64,000 bases of DNA, from positions 1 to 64,000 of the forward strand of contig JAFYKZ010000022.1 of assembly GCA_017537365.1 (NCBI GenBank). The letters are read 5' to 3'. This document shows, piece after piece, positions 32,903 to 41,330 of this stretch; position 1 is the first letter of the stretch, and the number at the start of each line of letters is the position of its first letter. The position numbers were made by a program, and so were the translations under genes. The DNA is from Clostridia bacterium. Its GTDB lineage: Bacteria; Bacillota; Clostridia; Oscillospirales; Acutalibacteraceae. The notes beneath the pieces were generated by a model. It did not search any database. It worked only from the letters and a program-made list of their open reading frames with translations, and had not been told where the DNA came from.

Positions 32903-33739
32903 TTATACTATTTTTAATTGCGTGGCGGTTTTATTTTCCTCTCCGCTTTTTAAGATTTTTATCCTGAATTCTACAAATTTATCAGTTTCTATTCTTTTAT
33001 CGTCAACCTTAAAGCCAGAATTTTTAAGAGTTACTATCATTCTTTGCAAACTGTTTTCAAAAAGTCTTGCATCATTTATAACCGCTTTTCTTATCGGTTT
33101 TTCTTCGGTTTTTGGCGGTTTTTCCTCTGAAAAAAGCATTTTTTCAACATATCGCTCGGTTTGTTTAAGACTCAGTTCTTCTGTTATTACTTTTTCAACC
33201 GCTTCCTGTCTTTTTTCCTCAGGAAGTCTTAATATCTCTTTTGCCTGTTTTTCGCAAAGACCGCCCATAATCATTCTGTCCTGTAAACTCAAATCAAGCT
33301 TTAAAAGATTTAATTTTTCTTTTAACATATTTTTCGAAATCCCAAGACTTAATGCCATTTCCTCCTCAGAAAAAGAGTTTTCCCGCATAAGCTTTTTTAT
33401 CGCCGCTGCCTCTTCAAAATAATGAAGCTTTGCCTGGCTTAAATTCTCGGTTATGGTATAAATATCAGCTAAAACGGGTGTTGCCTTATGAAGAACACAG
33501 GGTATTCTTCTAAGCCCCGCAAGCTTTGCCGCTTTATACCGTCTTTCACCCGAAATTAAAATATATTCTTTTTCCTCCGATTTATAAACCGCCAAGGGAA
33601 CTATCATTCCGAGAGTATGTATGCTATCGGCTAAAAGCCTGAGGTTATAATCATCTATCACTTGCCTTCCGCTTCGCCTGTTTAATACTATTTGTTCGGG
33701 TTTTAGCATCAAAATTTTCTTATCCGATATGGTGTGCAT
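32903..33739 (-). CDS. Noc-like ParB-family DNA-binding protein
   Basis: A 278-residue ParB/Noc family protein. The N-terminal CTP-binding domain has I-V-P-L-A-V-Y and I-S-G-E-R-R-Y-K-A-A-K-L-A-G-L-R-R-I-P (about residues 57-76) and L-S-Q-A-K-L-H-Y-F-E-E-A. The HTH L-S-L-G-I-S-K-N-M-L-K-E-K-L-N-L-L lies near residues 129-145. It is a second ParB besides the one at 58815-59651 and follows rsmG, the place of noc in Bacillus. Noc binds its own sites and blocks division over the nucleoid; ParB would load at parS. Which role applies cannot be read from sequence. AAAGGGGCG precedes the ATG. Confidence 0.85.
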   Translation of the reverse strand: MHTISDKKILMLKPEQIVLNRRSGRQVIDDYNLRLLADSIHTLGMIVPLAVYKSEEKEYILISGERRYKAAKLAGLRRIPCVLHKATPVLADIYTITENLSQAKLHYFEEAAAIKKLMRENSFSEEEMALSLGISKNMLKEKLNLLKLDLSLQDRMIMGGLCEKQAKEILRLPEEKRQEAVEKVITEELSLKQTERYVEKMLFSEEKPPKTEEKPIRKAVINDARLFENSLQRMIVTLKNSGFKVDDKRIETDKFVEFRIKILKSGEENKTATQLKIV

Positions 33740-33836
33740 AAAAACGCCCCTTTCGATACAATTATCGGTTAAATTCTACCTGTTGTAAAGAAAATTCGGT
33801 CGCGCTTTTCGGCATAAAAAACTAAAAACAGCCGCG

Positions 33837-34556
33837 TTATAACGGCTGTTTTGATATATCAGAGGGCTTTCTCGGATATTTTGGCGCACTTTGCGATATT
33901 TTTTTATAAATAACAAAGGCTCTTTTGGAATTTTCGGGCAGGGTTTCGCATATAATCTTTGGATTATTAAGTCCCAAAACCTTTTCGGCGTTTCCGCATT
34001 TCTCGGCTTCCTCGTTGGCAGACGGACCCTTCATAGCAACGAAATTTCCCTCAACCTTAACAAGCGGTGCACAGTATTCACAAAGCACTGGAAGATTAGC
34101 AACCGCTCTCGCGGTTACAACATCGAACTTCTCGCGGTATAGCTTGGATTTTCCTGCTTCCTCCGCTCTTATATGAACGGTTTTTATTTTTTGAAGTCCT
34201 AATTTATCTATAACCTCATTTAAAAATATAAGTCTTTTATTAAGACTGTCAATCAAGGTTACATCAAGATCAGGTCTTGCAATTTTCAAAACCATTGCAG
34301 GAAAACCTGCACCCGTTCCAACATCGGCAAGGCTCGCGTTTTCTTTTGGACTGAAATGCTTTAAAAACAAAAGACAATCATAAAAATGCTTATATAAAAC
34401 CTCTTCGGGTTCAGTTATAGCGGTTAGATTTATTTTCTCGTTCCATTCAAGTAATAAATTTCCGTATAAATTTAAGTTTCTCTTTTTCTCATCGTCTAGC
34501 AAAACACCGAACTCTTTACACAAAGGCTCAATCTTTTCAATACCGAAATCAATCAT
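33837..34556 (-). CDS. rsmG: 16S rRNA (guanine527-N7)-methyltransferase
   Basis: A 239-residue RsmG/GidB protein, methylating G527 of 16S rRNA (the site linked to streptomycin). Class I methyltransferase motif A-D-V-G-T-G-A-G-F-P-A-M-V near residue 76 and L-I-D-S-L-N-K-R near 100 are clear. N-terminal W-N-E-K-I-N-L-T-A-I is the family signature. It overlaps trmB by 8 bases and precedes the noc-like gene. Confidence 0.96.
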   Translation of the reverse strand: MIDFGIEKIEPLCKEFGVLLDDEKKRNLNLYGNLLLEWNEKINLTAITEPEEVLYKHFYDCLLFLKHFSPKENASLADVGTGAGFPAMVLKIARPDLDVTLIDSLNKRLIFLNEVIDKLGLQKIKTVHIRAEEAGKSKLYREKFDVVTARAVANLPVLCEYCAPLVKVEGNFVAMKGPSANEEAEKCGNAEKVLGLNNPKIICETLPENSKRAFVIYKKISQSAPKYPRKPSDISKQPL

Positions 34557-35223
34557 TAAGATATGCCTCCAATCTGTAAATCGGTTGACCTAATGAGGCA
34601 AAACGGTGCTCATATTCGGTTTCAATATTGCCCTCAAAATCGCTATTATGCAAATCAAGAGATATATTTTTAAGCTTGAAACCGCCCAAAGTAAACTGCT
34701 CTATCGAAAACTCAAAAAAATGCATATTATCGGTTTTTTGATGAATTTCGGCAGTTGGTTTTAAAAGCTTTTTATAGATTTCCAAAAATTTAATATGTGT
34801 TAATCTATGCGAAGCATAAGCCTTTTTAGGAAACGGACAAGAAAAATTAAGAAATAACCTTTCAATGCTGTTTTCCATAATATATTTCTCTAAATATTCA
34901 GCCGAGCATTTTAAAAATTTAAGATTTTCAATATTTTCCGTCTTCGCCTTTTCACAGGCAGAAACTAAAACATTAGCCGTTTTTTCAACCGCAATTAAAT
35001 TAATTTCGGGGTGGCTTTTAGCGTATTCGCAGGAAAATTTACCCTTTCCGCAACCGATTTCAAGATAAATCGGGTTATCGTTTTTAAACCAATTTTTGAA
35101 ATCTATGTATTCCTTATCGTCCTTCGCGGTTTTAAAATTGCGGTCTTCTATATCACTTATAAAAAGAATATCCCCAACAGCCGATAGCCTTTCCTCTAAG
35201 TTTTTCTTTTTTCGCATTCGCAT
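34549..35223 (-). CDS. trmB: tRNA (guanine46-N7)-methyltransferase
   Basis: A 224-residue methyltransferase making m7G46 in tRNA. The SAM motif is Y-L-E-I-G-C-G-K-G-K-F near residue 55, with I-A-V-E-K-T following. The substrate motif, usually F-x-D-P-W-P-K, reads L-N-F-S-C-P-F-P-K-K-A-Y here, then R-L-T-H. The Asp to Cys change is worth noting, although I believe related Clostridia share this pattern. AGATAGCCTCGC-side spacing shows only a weak ribosome site. Confidence 0.9.
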   Translation of the reverse strand: MRMRKKKNLEERLSAVGDILFISDIEDRNFKTAKDDKEYIDFKNWFKNDNPIYLEIGCGKGKFSCEYAKSHPEINLIAVEKTANVLVSACEKAKTENIENLKFLKCSAEYLEKYIMENSIERLFLNFSCPFPKKAYASHRLTHIKFLEIYKKLLKPTAEIHQKTDNMHFFEFSIEQFTLGGFKLKNISLDLHNSDFEGNIETEYEHRFASLGQPIYRLEAYLND

Positions 35224-35236
35224 AAAGATAGCCTCG

Positions 35237-36229
35237 CTATTCGTAAATTTTAAGCACCAAAAGTGCTCTTTCTTTAATCATTTCCTTTAAGTTTTCGGGT
35301 TTCACAACCTCAATTTTATCCGAATAATTTATAATCCAGGTTACAAGTGCATCTGAAACCACCGCTTTAACAGAAAACGAAAAGTCTTTCTCGGTTTCAC
35401 TTTTAATAAAAATATCCTCACCGAAGCGGTCTAAAACAGGTTCTGCAATAGACTTATCGCATTTAAGCTCAACCGCGGTCTGCTCACCGGTATGCATACC
35501 GAAAAGCTTATTGACATAATCAGCAACATCAAAATTTTCCTTATAATCGGAAACCTCAGAAAAATGTCTCGCTTTATCCTTTAAAACCTCTACCTTGCTC
35601 ATTCTATCAAGTCTTAAATGAATTAAATTATCATATTTTATATGATTTCCCAAAAGATAATAGCAATCGTCCTCCCAAGCAAGCGCATAAGGATTTATAG
35701 TCATTTCCTTTGATTTTTTTATAATATTTCGGTTATCGTCAATCGCTCTTACGGTATATACAAGCTTTATTTGTTTGCCCTCTTTGATAGCCTCGTTTAT
35801 TTTATCTATATTATAATAAATCGATTCATTATCGCATTTGCCGAAAAGCGAAAAATAAACCGCGTCTTTATTGCGCTTTGCCTCAAAAACACTAAGCTCG
35901 GAATAAAGCTTATCAACTAGCTCGCGGGTTTTTTTAGCGCTTATAAATTTTGCCGAACGCACCGCGTCGCTAAGCATATAAACCTCTGCGGCTTCAAGCT
36001 CACGGCTTGCTAAAAACCAACCCTTCGGTGAGGTTGATTTTATAATATCAAACCCAAAATCACACAAAAGCTCTATATCGGCATAAACCGATTTTCGCTC
36101 GGCAGAAATACCAAAGCCTTCTAATTTTTCTATAATATAAGCGGCTGTTAAAGGGTGATTTTCGTCTGAATACTTTCTTAAAATTTCTAAAACATATAAA
36201 ATTTTAAGCTTTGAGCTGGTATTAGCCAT
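35237..36229 (-). CDS. WYL-domain transcriptional regulator
   Basis: A 330-residue regulator. An N-terminal winged HTH (about 1-75: L-K-I-L-Y-V-L-E-I-L-R-K-Y-S and D-I-E-L-L-C-D-F-G-F) is followed by a WYL domain near 145-250 (Y-A-L-A-W-E-D-D-C-Y-Y-L-L-G, L-R-L-D-R-M), then a C-terminal WCX-like extension. WYL proteins sense ligands, some of them nucleic acids, and many control stress or defence genes. Here it sits in a housekeeping cluster with 8-base overlap to rnmV. The target is unknown. Confidence 0.88.
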   Translation of the reverse strand: MANTSSKLKILYVLEILRKYSDENHPLTAAYIIEKLEGFGISAERKSVYADIELLCDFGFDIIKSTSPKGWFLASRELEAAEVYMLSDAVRSAKFISAKKTRELVDKLYSELSVFEAKRNKDAVYFSLFGKCDNESIYYNIDKINEAIKEGKQIKLVYTVRAIDDNRNIIKKSKEMTINPYALAWEDDCYYLLGNHIKYDNLIHLRLDRMSKVEVLKDKARHFSEVSDYKENFDVADYVNKLFGMHTGEQTAVELKCDKSIAEPVLDRFGEDIFIKSETEKDFSFSVKAVVSDALVTWIINYSDKIEVVKPENLKEMIKERALLVLKIYE

Positions 36230-36803
36230 TTTTCATCACCTCATAAAACTCTTCTTTACTATAAAAATTATTAAGAACATCAAGCAATGCGTTCGGGGAT
36301 AAATTCTCAGGAAGCTCTAATTTTTTAAGCAATTTTTTTCGGTTATCCGCGCTGTTTTCAGTTCCCGAAAGACCAAATTCAAACATATCGGTTTTGGTGA
36401 TTTTTTCTCGCTTTTCCCGAACCTCATCTGCCATAACACCGCTTTTTTCAAGCGCACTTAAAATAACCTGAGCGCTCATACCCTCAACCCCCAAAATTCC
36501 TTCCTTTGAGGGTGAAGCTTTGCGCTTTTCCTTACCTTTCAAACACGGAACATAAACATTAATAATCTCGCAGTTTGAGGCTATTTTTTTAATATATCCT
36601 CTAATAACCGAGCCTGCCGAATCAGAATCGGTCATTATAATAATACCGTTTTTCTCACCTGTTTTACGAATAAGAGCGCATTTTTCTTTGTCCTTAAAAA
36701 TACCAAAACCATCGGTTTTAATTATAAGAGCATCTATAACATTTTCGAGGGTTATTTTATCGTATTTGCCCTCAACTATAACCGTCTGTTTAAGTTTAAT
36801 CAA
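36222..36803 (-). CDS. rnmV: Ribonuclease M5 (toprim primase-like)
   Basis: About 193 residues. A toprim domain has V-I-V-E-G-K-Y-D (catalytic Glu) near residue 8 and I-I-M-T-D-S-D-S-A-G (Asp pair) near 55, then a DUF4093-type C-terminal part. RNase M5 matures 5S rRNA. Start: no ATG fits well. AAAGGGAG lies before TTG at 36803 (L-I-K-L-K-Q), which overlaps the holA stop by 8 bases; I take TTG as the start. An upstream in-frame start at 36833 would add ten residues inside holA. Confidence 0.85.
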   Translation of the reverse strand: MIKLKQTVIVEGKYDKITLENVIDALIIKTDGFGIFKDKEKCALIRKTGEKNGIIIMTDSDSAGSVIRGYIKKIASNCEIINVYVPCLKGKEKRKASPSKEGILGVEGMSAQVILSALEKSGVMADEVREKREKITKTDMFEFGLSGTENSADNRKKLLKKLELPENLSPNALLDVLNNFYSKEEFYEVMKNG

Positions 36804-37851
36804 TGCTTTCTCCCTTTGCAATAATGTACACAAGTTTAATTATCAGCGATTCTAAAATAATTCTAGGCTCGATTTTTACCGATTTTAATTTTTCGTCCGC
36901 CTCTTTGAGAGACATTAAACTTAAATGAATTTTCTTGGAATCAAAGCTTTTATTCAAATGCCTTGAAGCTTTTTCCAAAACAAACATTTTAGATTTATAT
37001 GAGGGGTATATTTCTGCAACCTCTTTAAGCCCCAGCCCCGAGCTTTTTGCAGAATGAACCCTCGTTATATCAATATAAACCGAGGAAACGGTGGCGAGTA
37101 TAACAATCGGCTCGATTCTCATAAATAAAAGCTCGTCTAAAAGCTTAACCGCCGAAGTTGCATCACAGTTTAATATAAATTCCGCAAGCTTAAATACCGA
37201 TGCTTCAACCGTTTTAACCGAAACCAAATCAACCGTTTCGCGAGTGATTTTTTCGCCTTTTTTAAAGTTTGAAAGCTTAGTTATTTCATTTGAAAGAGTG
37301 TTAATATCGTCGCCTGCTAGCTCTATTAAATAATCGGCAACACTTCTATCCATAACGCTGCCGCGCTTTGCCGCCGCATCGGTTAGCATTTTGCTAAGCT
37401 CCGCTTTGCTTCTAAACCCTAAATCAACCGCAACGCCGCCCGATTGCTGAGCGCTTTTAACCAAACCACTAAATTTAGAGCTTTTAGGGTCAATCTCTAT
37501 CGCATCAAATCTTAAAATTAAAACGGTTGTATCAGGAACATCCTTTAATATTTCGTTTAAGCGGTCCAGTTCGGATTTGGAACAATGCTCAAAATCGAAA
37601 TCACAGATTTCAACAAACCTTTTATCCGCCATAAAGGGCATCTGGTCAACCGAAACCGAAACCTCCTGCAAATCGCAGCCGGTTTCAAATTTATTATAAT
37701 TAAAAACATCGTCCGGAGTGGTTACAAGCTTTAAAATCTTATCGGAATAAAGCTTTTTCAAATAACTATCTCTCCCGAAAAGGATATAAACCGGCAAAAG
37801 CTTTTCAGGTTTTAAGGTGTTTTTAAGCTCCGCCTCTTTAATTATCGGCAT
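36796..37851 (-). CDS. holA: DNA polymerase III subunit delta
   Basis: A 351-residue clamp-loader subunit that opens the sliding clamp. It shows the family N-terminus L-L-P-V-Y-I-L-F-G-R-D-S-Y-L and the V-D-Q-M-P-F-M-A-D-K-R-F-V segment near residue 70. Its C-terminal helical domain is complete. AAAGGAG precedes the ATG. The downstream genes rnmV, WYL, trmB, rsmG and the noc-like gene overlap or nearly touch, so it probably heads a long operon. Confidence 0.93.
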   Translation of the reverse strand: MPIIKEAELKNTLKPEKLLPVYILFGRDSYLKKLYSDKILKLVTTPDDVFNYNKFETGCDLQEVSVSVDQMPFMADKRFVEICDFDFEHCSKSELDRLNEILKDVPDTTVLILRFDAIEIDPKSSKFSGLVKSAQQSGGVAVDLGFRSKAELSKMLTDAAAKRGSVMDRSVADYLIELAGDDINTLSNEITKLSNFKKGEKITRETVDLVSVKTVEASVFKLAEFILNCDATSAVKLLDELLFMRIEPIVILATVSSVYIDITRVHSAKSSGLGLKEVAEIYPSYKSKMFVLEKASRHLNKSFDSKKIHLSLMSLKEADEKLKSVKIEPRIILESLIIKLVYIIAKGESID

Positions 37852-37936
37852 TTATCCCACTCCTTTCGTACATTCAAAGATATTTTACCATAATAATTAA
37901 ATTTTTACAAGATTTATTCGGGACGATAAAAATGAA

Positions 37937-38096
37937 TGATTAATAATTTCGGTGTGCCTGCAGCACGAATACAAAAATCGTATTGCAGGGGAGGGGTGCG
38001 GGTGTCTGGCAGACACCTCTGCGAAGCAGAAGCACCGACCGAGGCGGCAGCCGAGACCTCCTCGTTCTCCCGTTTTTTTAAGCCAAAACAAATTTA
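37937..38096. repeat. G+C-rich hairpin block beside the left flanking repeat
   Basis: This 160-base block is clearly richer in G+C than its surroundings. It includes GGTGTCT/AGACACC (around 38001-38017) and TCTGC/GCAGA (38018-38030). It also includes CGAGG/CCTCG-type pairs and an imperfect stem around 37958-37988. Both strands have open frames here but with improbable composition, so I do not call genes. The TCTGCGAAGCAGA hairpin recurs at about 62292. Nothing of note lies in 37852-37936. Confidence 0.55.
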
Positions 38097-38113
38097 TCGG
38101 GAGGGCGCGGAGA

Positions 38114-38196
38114 CCCTCCCCTACAAATTATTATTTATTATAAATTCACATTTGAAAATAAAAACGGGAGGCATAAATGCCTCCCCTACGATTTGT
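38114..38196. repeat. 83-bp direct repeat, left copy
   Basis: Identical over 83 bases to 39080-39162. It contains AAATTATTATTTATTATAAA and a CGGGAGGCATAAATGCCTCCC hairpin. Just outside, both copies have a GGGAGGG/CCCTCCC stem, but the 8-base loop CGCGGAGA here is TCTCCGCG in the right copy, its reverse complement. It ends 10 bases before the XRE gene. Confidence 0.9.
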
Positions 38197-38205
38197 TATA
38201 TATAA

Positions 38206-38436
38206 TTAATCTTCTTCAAGCAGTTTGGACGGTGATACTTTGAGCACCTGCGCAATTTTAAACAATGTTTCCAAAGAAACACCGCGCACTGTACCTGTCC
38301 CCTCAACTTGTCCCACGAAACTTACGCTCTTTCCGATAAGCTCGGCAAAGTATTCCTGAGTATAACCGGCTTTTCTTCGATAATATGCAATCTTTAATCC
38401 AAGAGTAATATATCTTTCTGGAAACTCGGTTTTCAT
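38206..38436 (-). CDS. XRE-family HTH regulator
   Basis: A 76-residue Cro/C1-type HTH protein: L-G-L-K-I-A-Y-Y-R-R-K-A-G-Y-T-Q-E-Y-F-A-E-L-I-G covers the first helices and the recognition helix follows at S-V-S-F-V-G-Q-V-E. It ends after the DNA-binding domain, so it is a bare repressor fold. Start: ATG 38454 is in frame, but AAAGGGG lies 7 bases before ATG 38436. It is divergent from the SLOG-like gene, with 141 bases between start codons, and both lie inside the 83-bp repeats. Confidence 0.85.
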   Translation of the reverse strand: MKTEFPERYITLGLKIAYYRRKAGYTQEYFAELIGKSVSFVGQVEGTGTVRGVSLETLFKIAQVLKVSPSKLLEED

Positions 38437-38577
38437 TTCATCGCCCCTTTTCATTTATAAATATATTTTACTGAAAAATAAGGCAATTTATTATAATATG
38501 TAATTGCAGATATATTTACTTTGAGTGAATAATATTATATAATAAGTAAATAATTATTTACTTATAGGGTGTGGATT

Positions 38578-39057
38578 ATGAATACCAATACTTGTTGCTT
38601 TTTCGGTCATAGGAAAATAAATGAAACTGAAGAATTAAAGTTAACACTTTACGAAATAATAGAAAATTTAATTATAAATGAAAATGTTGATACATTTATG
38701 TTTGGAAGTAAAAGCCGTTTTGACGGCCTTTGTTTAGAAACAGTAACAAAAATAAAAGAAAAATACCCCAACATAAAACGAATTTATGTTAGGGCAGAAT
38801 ATCCTAATATCAGTAAACATTATGAAAATTATCTTTTAAAAAGCTATGAGGAAACCTATTATCCTGAAAAAATTAAAAATTCAGGCAAAGCGGTTTATGT
38901 TGAAAGGAATTTTGAAATGATAAACAAAAGCCAAATTTGTATTATTTATTACGACGAACAATGCGCGCCCAAAAACCGCAAAAGCGGAACAAAAATAGCA
39001 TTTGATTACGCCATAAAACAAGGAAAAAGAATTATAAAATTACCAATATCGTTTTGA
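38578..39057 (+). CDS. SLOG-like (DUF1273/YpsA-type) protein
   Basis: About 159 residues of Rossmann-like fold. C-C-F-F-G-H-R near residue 5, F-M-F-G-S-K-S-R-F-D near 42 and the C-terminal S-G-T-K-I-A-F-D-Y-A-I-K-Q-G-K-R-I-I-K-L match the DUF1273/YpsA branch of the SLOG superfamily. SLOG proteins bind nucleotides or derivatives, and some work in phage defence or stress signalling. Start: an upstream start adds three residues, but TAGGGTG lies before ATG 38578. It is AT-rich compared with its housekeeping neighbours. Function not known. Confidence 0.72.
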   Translation: MNTNTCCFFGHRKINETEELKLTLYEIIENLIINENVDTFMFGSKSRFDGLCLETVTKIKEKYPNIKRIYVRAEYPNISKHYENYLLKSYEETYYPEKIKNSGKAVYVERNFEMINKSQICIIYYDEQCAPKNRKSGTKIAFDYAIKQGKRIIKLPISF

Positions 39058-39079
39058 TTTGTAGGGGAGGGTCTCCGCG

Positions 39080-39162
39080 CCCTCCCCTACAAATTATTAT
39101 TTATTATAAATTCACATTTGAAAATAAAAACGGGAGGCATAAATGCCTCCCCTACGATTTGT
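39080..39162. repeat. 83-bp direct repeat, right copy
   Basis: Right-hand partner of 38114-38196, exactly 966 bases away. It begins 22 bases after the SLOG stop, within the hairpin GTAGGGGAGGG-TCTCCGCG-CCCTCCCCTAC (39061-39090). That hairpin may also end the SLOG transcript, although no T tract follows. Downstream it reaches to 30 bases before the end of pyrI. Confidence 0.9.
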
Positions 39163-39192
39163 ATATAAATAAAAATATTCCTGAAACCCGAT

Positions 39193-39612
39193 TTAATCTT
39201 TTGCTTGCGCCTCGCAATATAAACAGCGATAAACTCGGTTTTCGCGGTCTGCAAGGGTGAAAACATGTGGTAGTTCCTGCTCGGTTGCCGAAATGCAACG
39301 AGGATTTTTACAAACCAAAACATTTTCGAGTCTTTCGGGCAAATCAATAGTCTTTTTATCAACATTTTTGCCGTCTTTAATAACATTAACGGTTATATCA
39401 GGGTCAACAAAACCGATTATATCGGTATTAACCTCTATATCAGCATCAATTTTAATAATATCCTTTTTACCCATTTTTTTAGAATACGCATTTTTGATAA
39501 GGGCTATCTGACAATCAAGCTTATCGAGTCCCAAAAGATTATAAATCTCCATACCCTTACCTGCGGTTATATGGTCTAATACAATGCCGTTTTTAATTTC
39601 ATTAACTGTCAT
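39193..39612 (-). CDS. pyrI: Aspartate carbamoyltransferase regulatory subunit
   Basis: A 139-residue PyrI with an N-terminal allosteric domain (I-K-N-G-I-V-L-D-H-I-T-A-G-K-G near residue 6) and a C-terminal zinc domain with C-K-N-P-R-C and C-L-Y-C. PyrI binds nucleotides and holds PyrB trimers together. One base separates it from pyrB. Presence of PyrI shows ATCase is allosterically regulated here, unlike in Bacillus. Confidence 0.96.
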   Translation of the reverse strand: MTVNEIKNGIVLDHITAGKGMEIYNLLGLDKLDCQIALIKNAYSKKMGKKDIIKIDADIEVNTDIIGFVDPDITVNVIKDGKNVDKKTIDLPERLENVLVCKNPRCISATEQELPHVFTLADRENRVYRCLYCEAQAKD

Positions 39613-39613
39613 T

Positions 39614-40525
39614 TTATTCGACCTCCAATAATTTCAAAATCAATGCCATTCGCATATATTTTCCGTAAAGCACCTGTTTAAAATAGCAAGCTCTGGGGTC
39701 TTTATCAATAGCAACACTGATTTCGTTAACTCTCGGAAGCGGATGCAAAATTGATAAATCAGGTTTTGCATTAGAAAGCTTTTCGGGAGTTAAAATATAG
39801 CTATCTTTAAGACGCAAATACTCTTCCTCATTAAAGAAGCGCTCTTGTTGAACTCTGGTCATATAAAGAATATCGAGTTCAGGCATAACCTCTTCTAAAT
39901 CGGTTGTTTCGATATAAGGAAAGCCCTCTTTTTCAAGCGAAGCTTTAACATAATCGGGCATTTTTAATTCGTTTGGAGAAATGAAAACAAATTTAATTCC
40001 TTTGTATCTGCGAAGCGCAGTTATAAGCGAGTGTACCGTTCTGCCGAATTTAAGGTCTCCGCAAAGACCAACGGTTAAATTATCAAATCTTCCTTTTTCT
40101 CTATGAATAGTTAATAAATCGGCAAGTGTTTGGGTTGGGTGGTTATGACCGCCATCACCCGCGTTGATAACAGGGATAGACGCGTTCATTGATGCAACCA
40201 AGGGCGCGCCCTCTTTTGGATGGCGCATAGCGATAATATCGGCATAACAGCTAACAGTTTTAGCGGTATCGGCAACACTTTCTCCCTTTGCGGCAGAGCT
40301 GCTGTTTGCCTCAGAAAAACCTAAAACATTACCGCCAAGCTCGTACATAGCCGCCTCGAAGCTGAGTCTTGTTCTGGTTGAAGGCTCAAAAAACAAGGTT
40401 GCAAGCTTTTTGCCGGCACACTTATGCGCATATTTTTCAGGATTTGCAATAATATCATCTGCCGTTGCGATTAGTTCATCAATTTCCGCAACCGTTAAAG
40501 TTGCTATATCAATTAAACTTCTCAT
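39614..40525 (-). CDS. pyrB: Aspartate carbamoyltransferase catalytic subunit
   Basis: About 303 residues; forms carbamoyl aspartate from carbamoyl phosphate and aspartate. The carbamoyl phosphate loop [12 protein letters not shown] is near residue 45, with H-P-x-Q motif [10 protein letters not shown] near 133 and L-H-P-L-P-R-V near 266. Start: AAGGAAAGG lies before ATG 40525 (M-R-S-L-I-D-I-A); an ATG 33 bases earlier is less likely. Confidence 0.97.
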   Translation of the reverse strand: MRSLIDIATLTVAEIDELIATADDIIANPEKYAHKCAGKKLATLFFEPSTRTRLSFEAAMYELGGNVLGFSEANSSSAAKGESVADTAKTVSCYADIIAMRHPKEGAPLVASMNASIPVINAGDGGHNHPTQTLADLLTIHREKGRFDNLTVGLCGDLKFGRTVHSLITALRRYKGIKFVFISPNELKMPDYVKASLEKEGFPYIETTDLEEVMPELDILYMTRVQQERFFNEEEYLRLKDSYILTPEKLSNAKPDLSILHPLPRVNEISVAIDKDPRACYFKQVLYGKYMRMALILKLLEVE

Positions 40526-40572
40526 CTTTTTAATCCTTTCCTTGAAAGTATAAAACAATGTGAATAAAACAT

Positions 40573-40604
40573 ATTAATTTTGCATTTTGCACTTTGCATT
40601 TTGC
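40573..40604. repeat. Micro-repeat of TTTGCAT/TTTGCAC
   Basis: Between pyrE and pyrB the sequence TTTGCATTTTGCAC occurs twice in tandem, as alternating heptamers TTTGCAT and TTTGCAC. No hairpin or ribosome site involves it. It is the sort of simple repeat that can vary in copy number between strains. Confidence 0.7.
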
Positions 40605-40605
40605 A

Positions 40606-41262
40606 CTATTCTTTCGCGCCGTTTACTTCTAAGTATTTCTTTATTCTTTCAACATTTTCGCGGTTTTTCTCGTCTTCCTCTAAATACTCGATAATATCAT
40701 AAACATCAACAACCGAATATACAGGGAAGCCGTATTCCTCGCCAACCTCTGCCATTGCAGATTTTTCGGTTTTACCTTTTTCCTTGCGGTCAACCATAAC
40801 GAAAGTTGCGGCAACCTTTGTTCCCTCAATTTTAGAGAGAATTTCCATGCTCTCGCGAATAGCAGTTCCTGCGGTTATAACATCCTCAACGATAACGATT
40901 TCCTCGCCCGCCTGAGGCTTATAACCAACGAAAACTCCGCCTTCACCGTGGTCTTTTTCCTCTTTTCTATTAAAGAAGAAAGGAACATCCAAACCGTTTT
41001 TAGCAAGAGCAACTGCAACCGATACTGCAATCGGGATACCTTTATAAGCAGGTCCGTAAAGCACGGTCTTTTTGTTACCAACCTTTTCAAAATAAGCCTT
41101 TGCATAAAATTCGCCAAGCTTGCAGATTTGCTCGCCTGTTTTAATATCGCCCGCATTTATGAAATAAGGGATTTTTCTGCCTGATTTAGCGGTGAAATCG
41201 CCAAACTTCAAAACACCTGCGCCCTCTAAAAACTCAATAAATTCTCTTTTATAGCTTTCCAT
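40606..41262 (-). CDS. pyrE: Orotate phosphoribosyltransferase
   Basis: A 218-residue enzyme making OMP from orotate and PRPP. The PRPP motif E-I-V-I-V-E-D-V-I-T-A-G-T-A is near residues 118-131. The N-terminal L-K-F-G-D-F-T-A-K-S-G-R-K-I-P-Y is typical of the longer PyrE group. It follows pyrF in the operon and ends before the TTTGCA micro-repeat. AAAAGGAG precedes the ATG. Confidence 0.96.
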   Translation of the reverse strand: MESYKREFIEFLEGAGVLKFGDFTAKSGRKIPYFINAGDIKTGEQICKLGEFYAKAYFEKVGNKKTVLYGPAYKGIPIAVSVAVALAKNGLDVPFFFNRKEEKDHGEGGVFVGYKPQAGEEIVIVEDVITAGTAIRESMEILSKIEGTKVAATFVMVDRKEKGKTEKSAMAEVGEEYGFPVYSVVDVYDIIEYLEEDEKNRENVERIKKYLEVNGAKE

Positions 41263-41330
41263 AACAATTCTCCTTTTATATCTTATTCATCTGACATTCA
41301 GCCTTCTCCAAAATCATAGAAAATTATGAT

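Noticed and set aside
34549-35223. trmB as an inactive enzyme because the motif Asp is replaced by Cys
   Set aside because: The rest of the SAM site and length are intact, and the change is probably common in this group; not enough to call it defective.
37897-38205. Overlapping frames of 64-89 codons on both strands beside the left repeat
   Set aside because: They follow G+C-rich hairpins, have repeat-driven Arg/Pro-rich sequences and lack ribosome sites.
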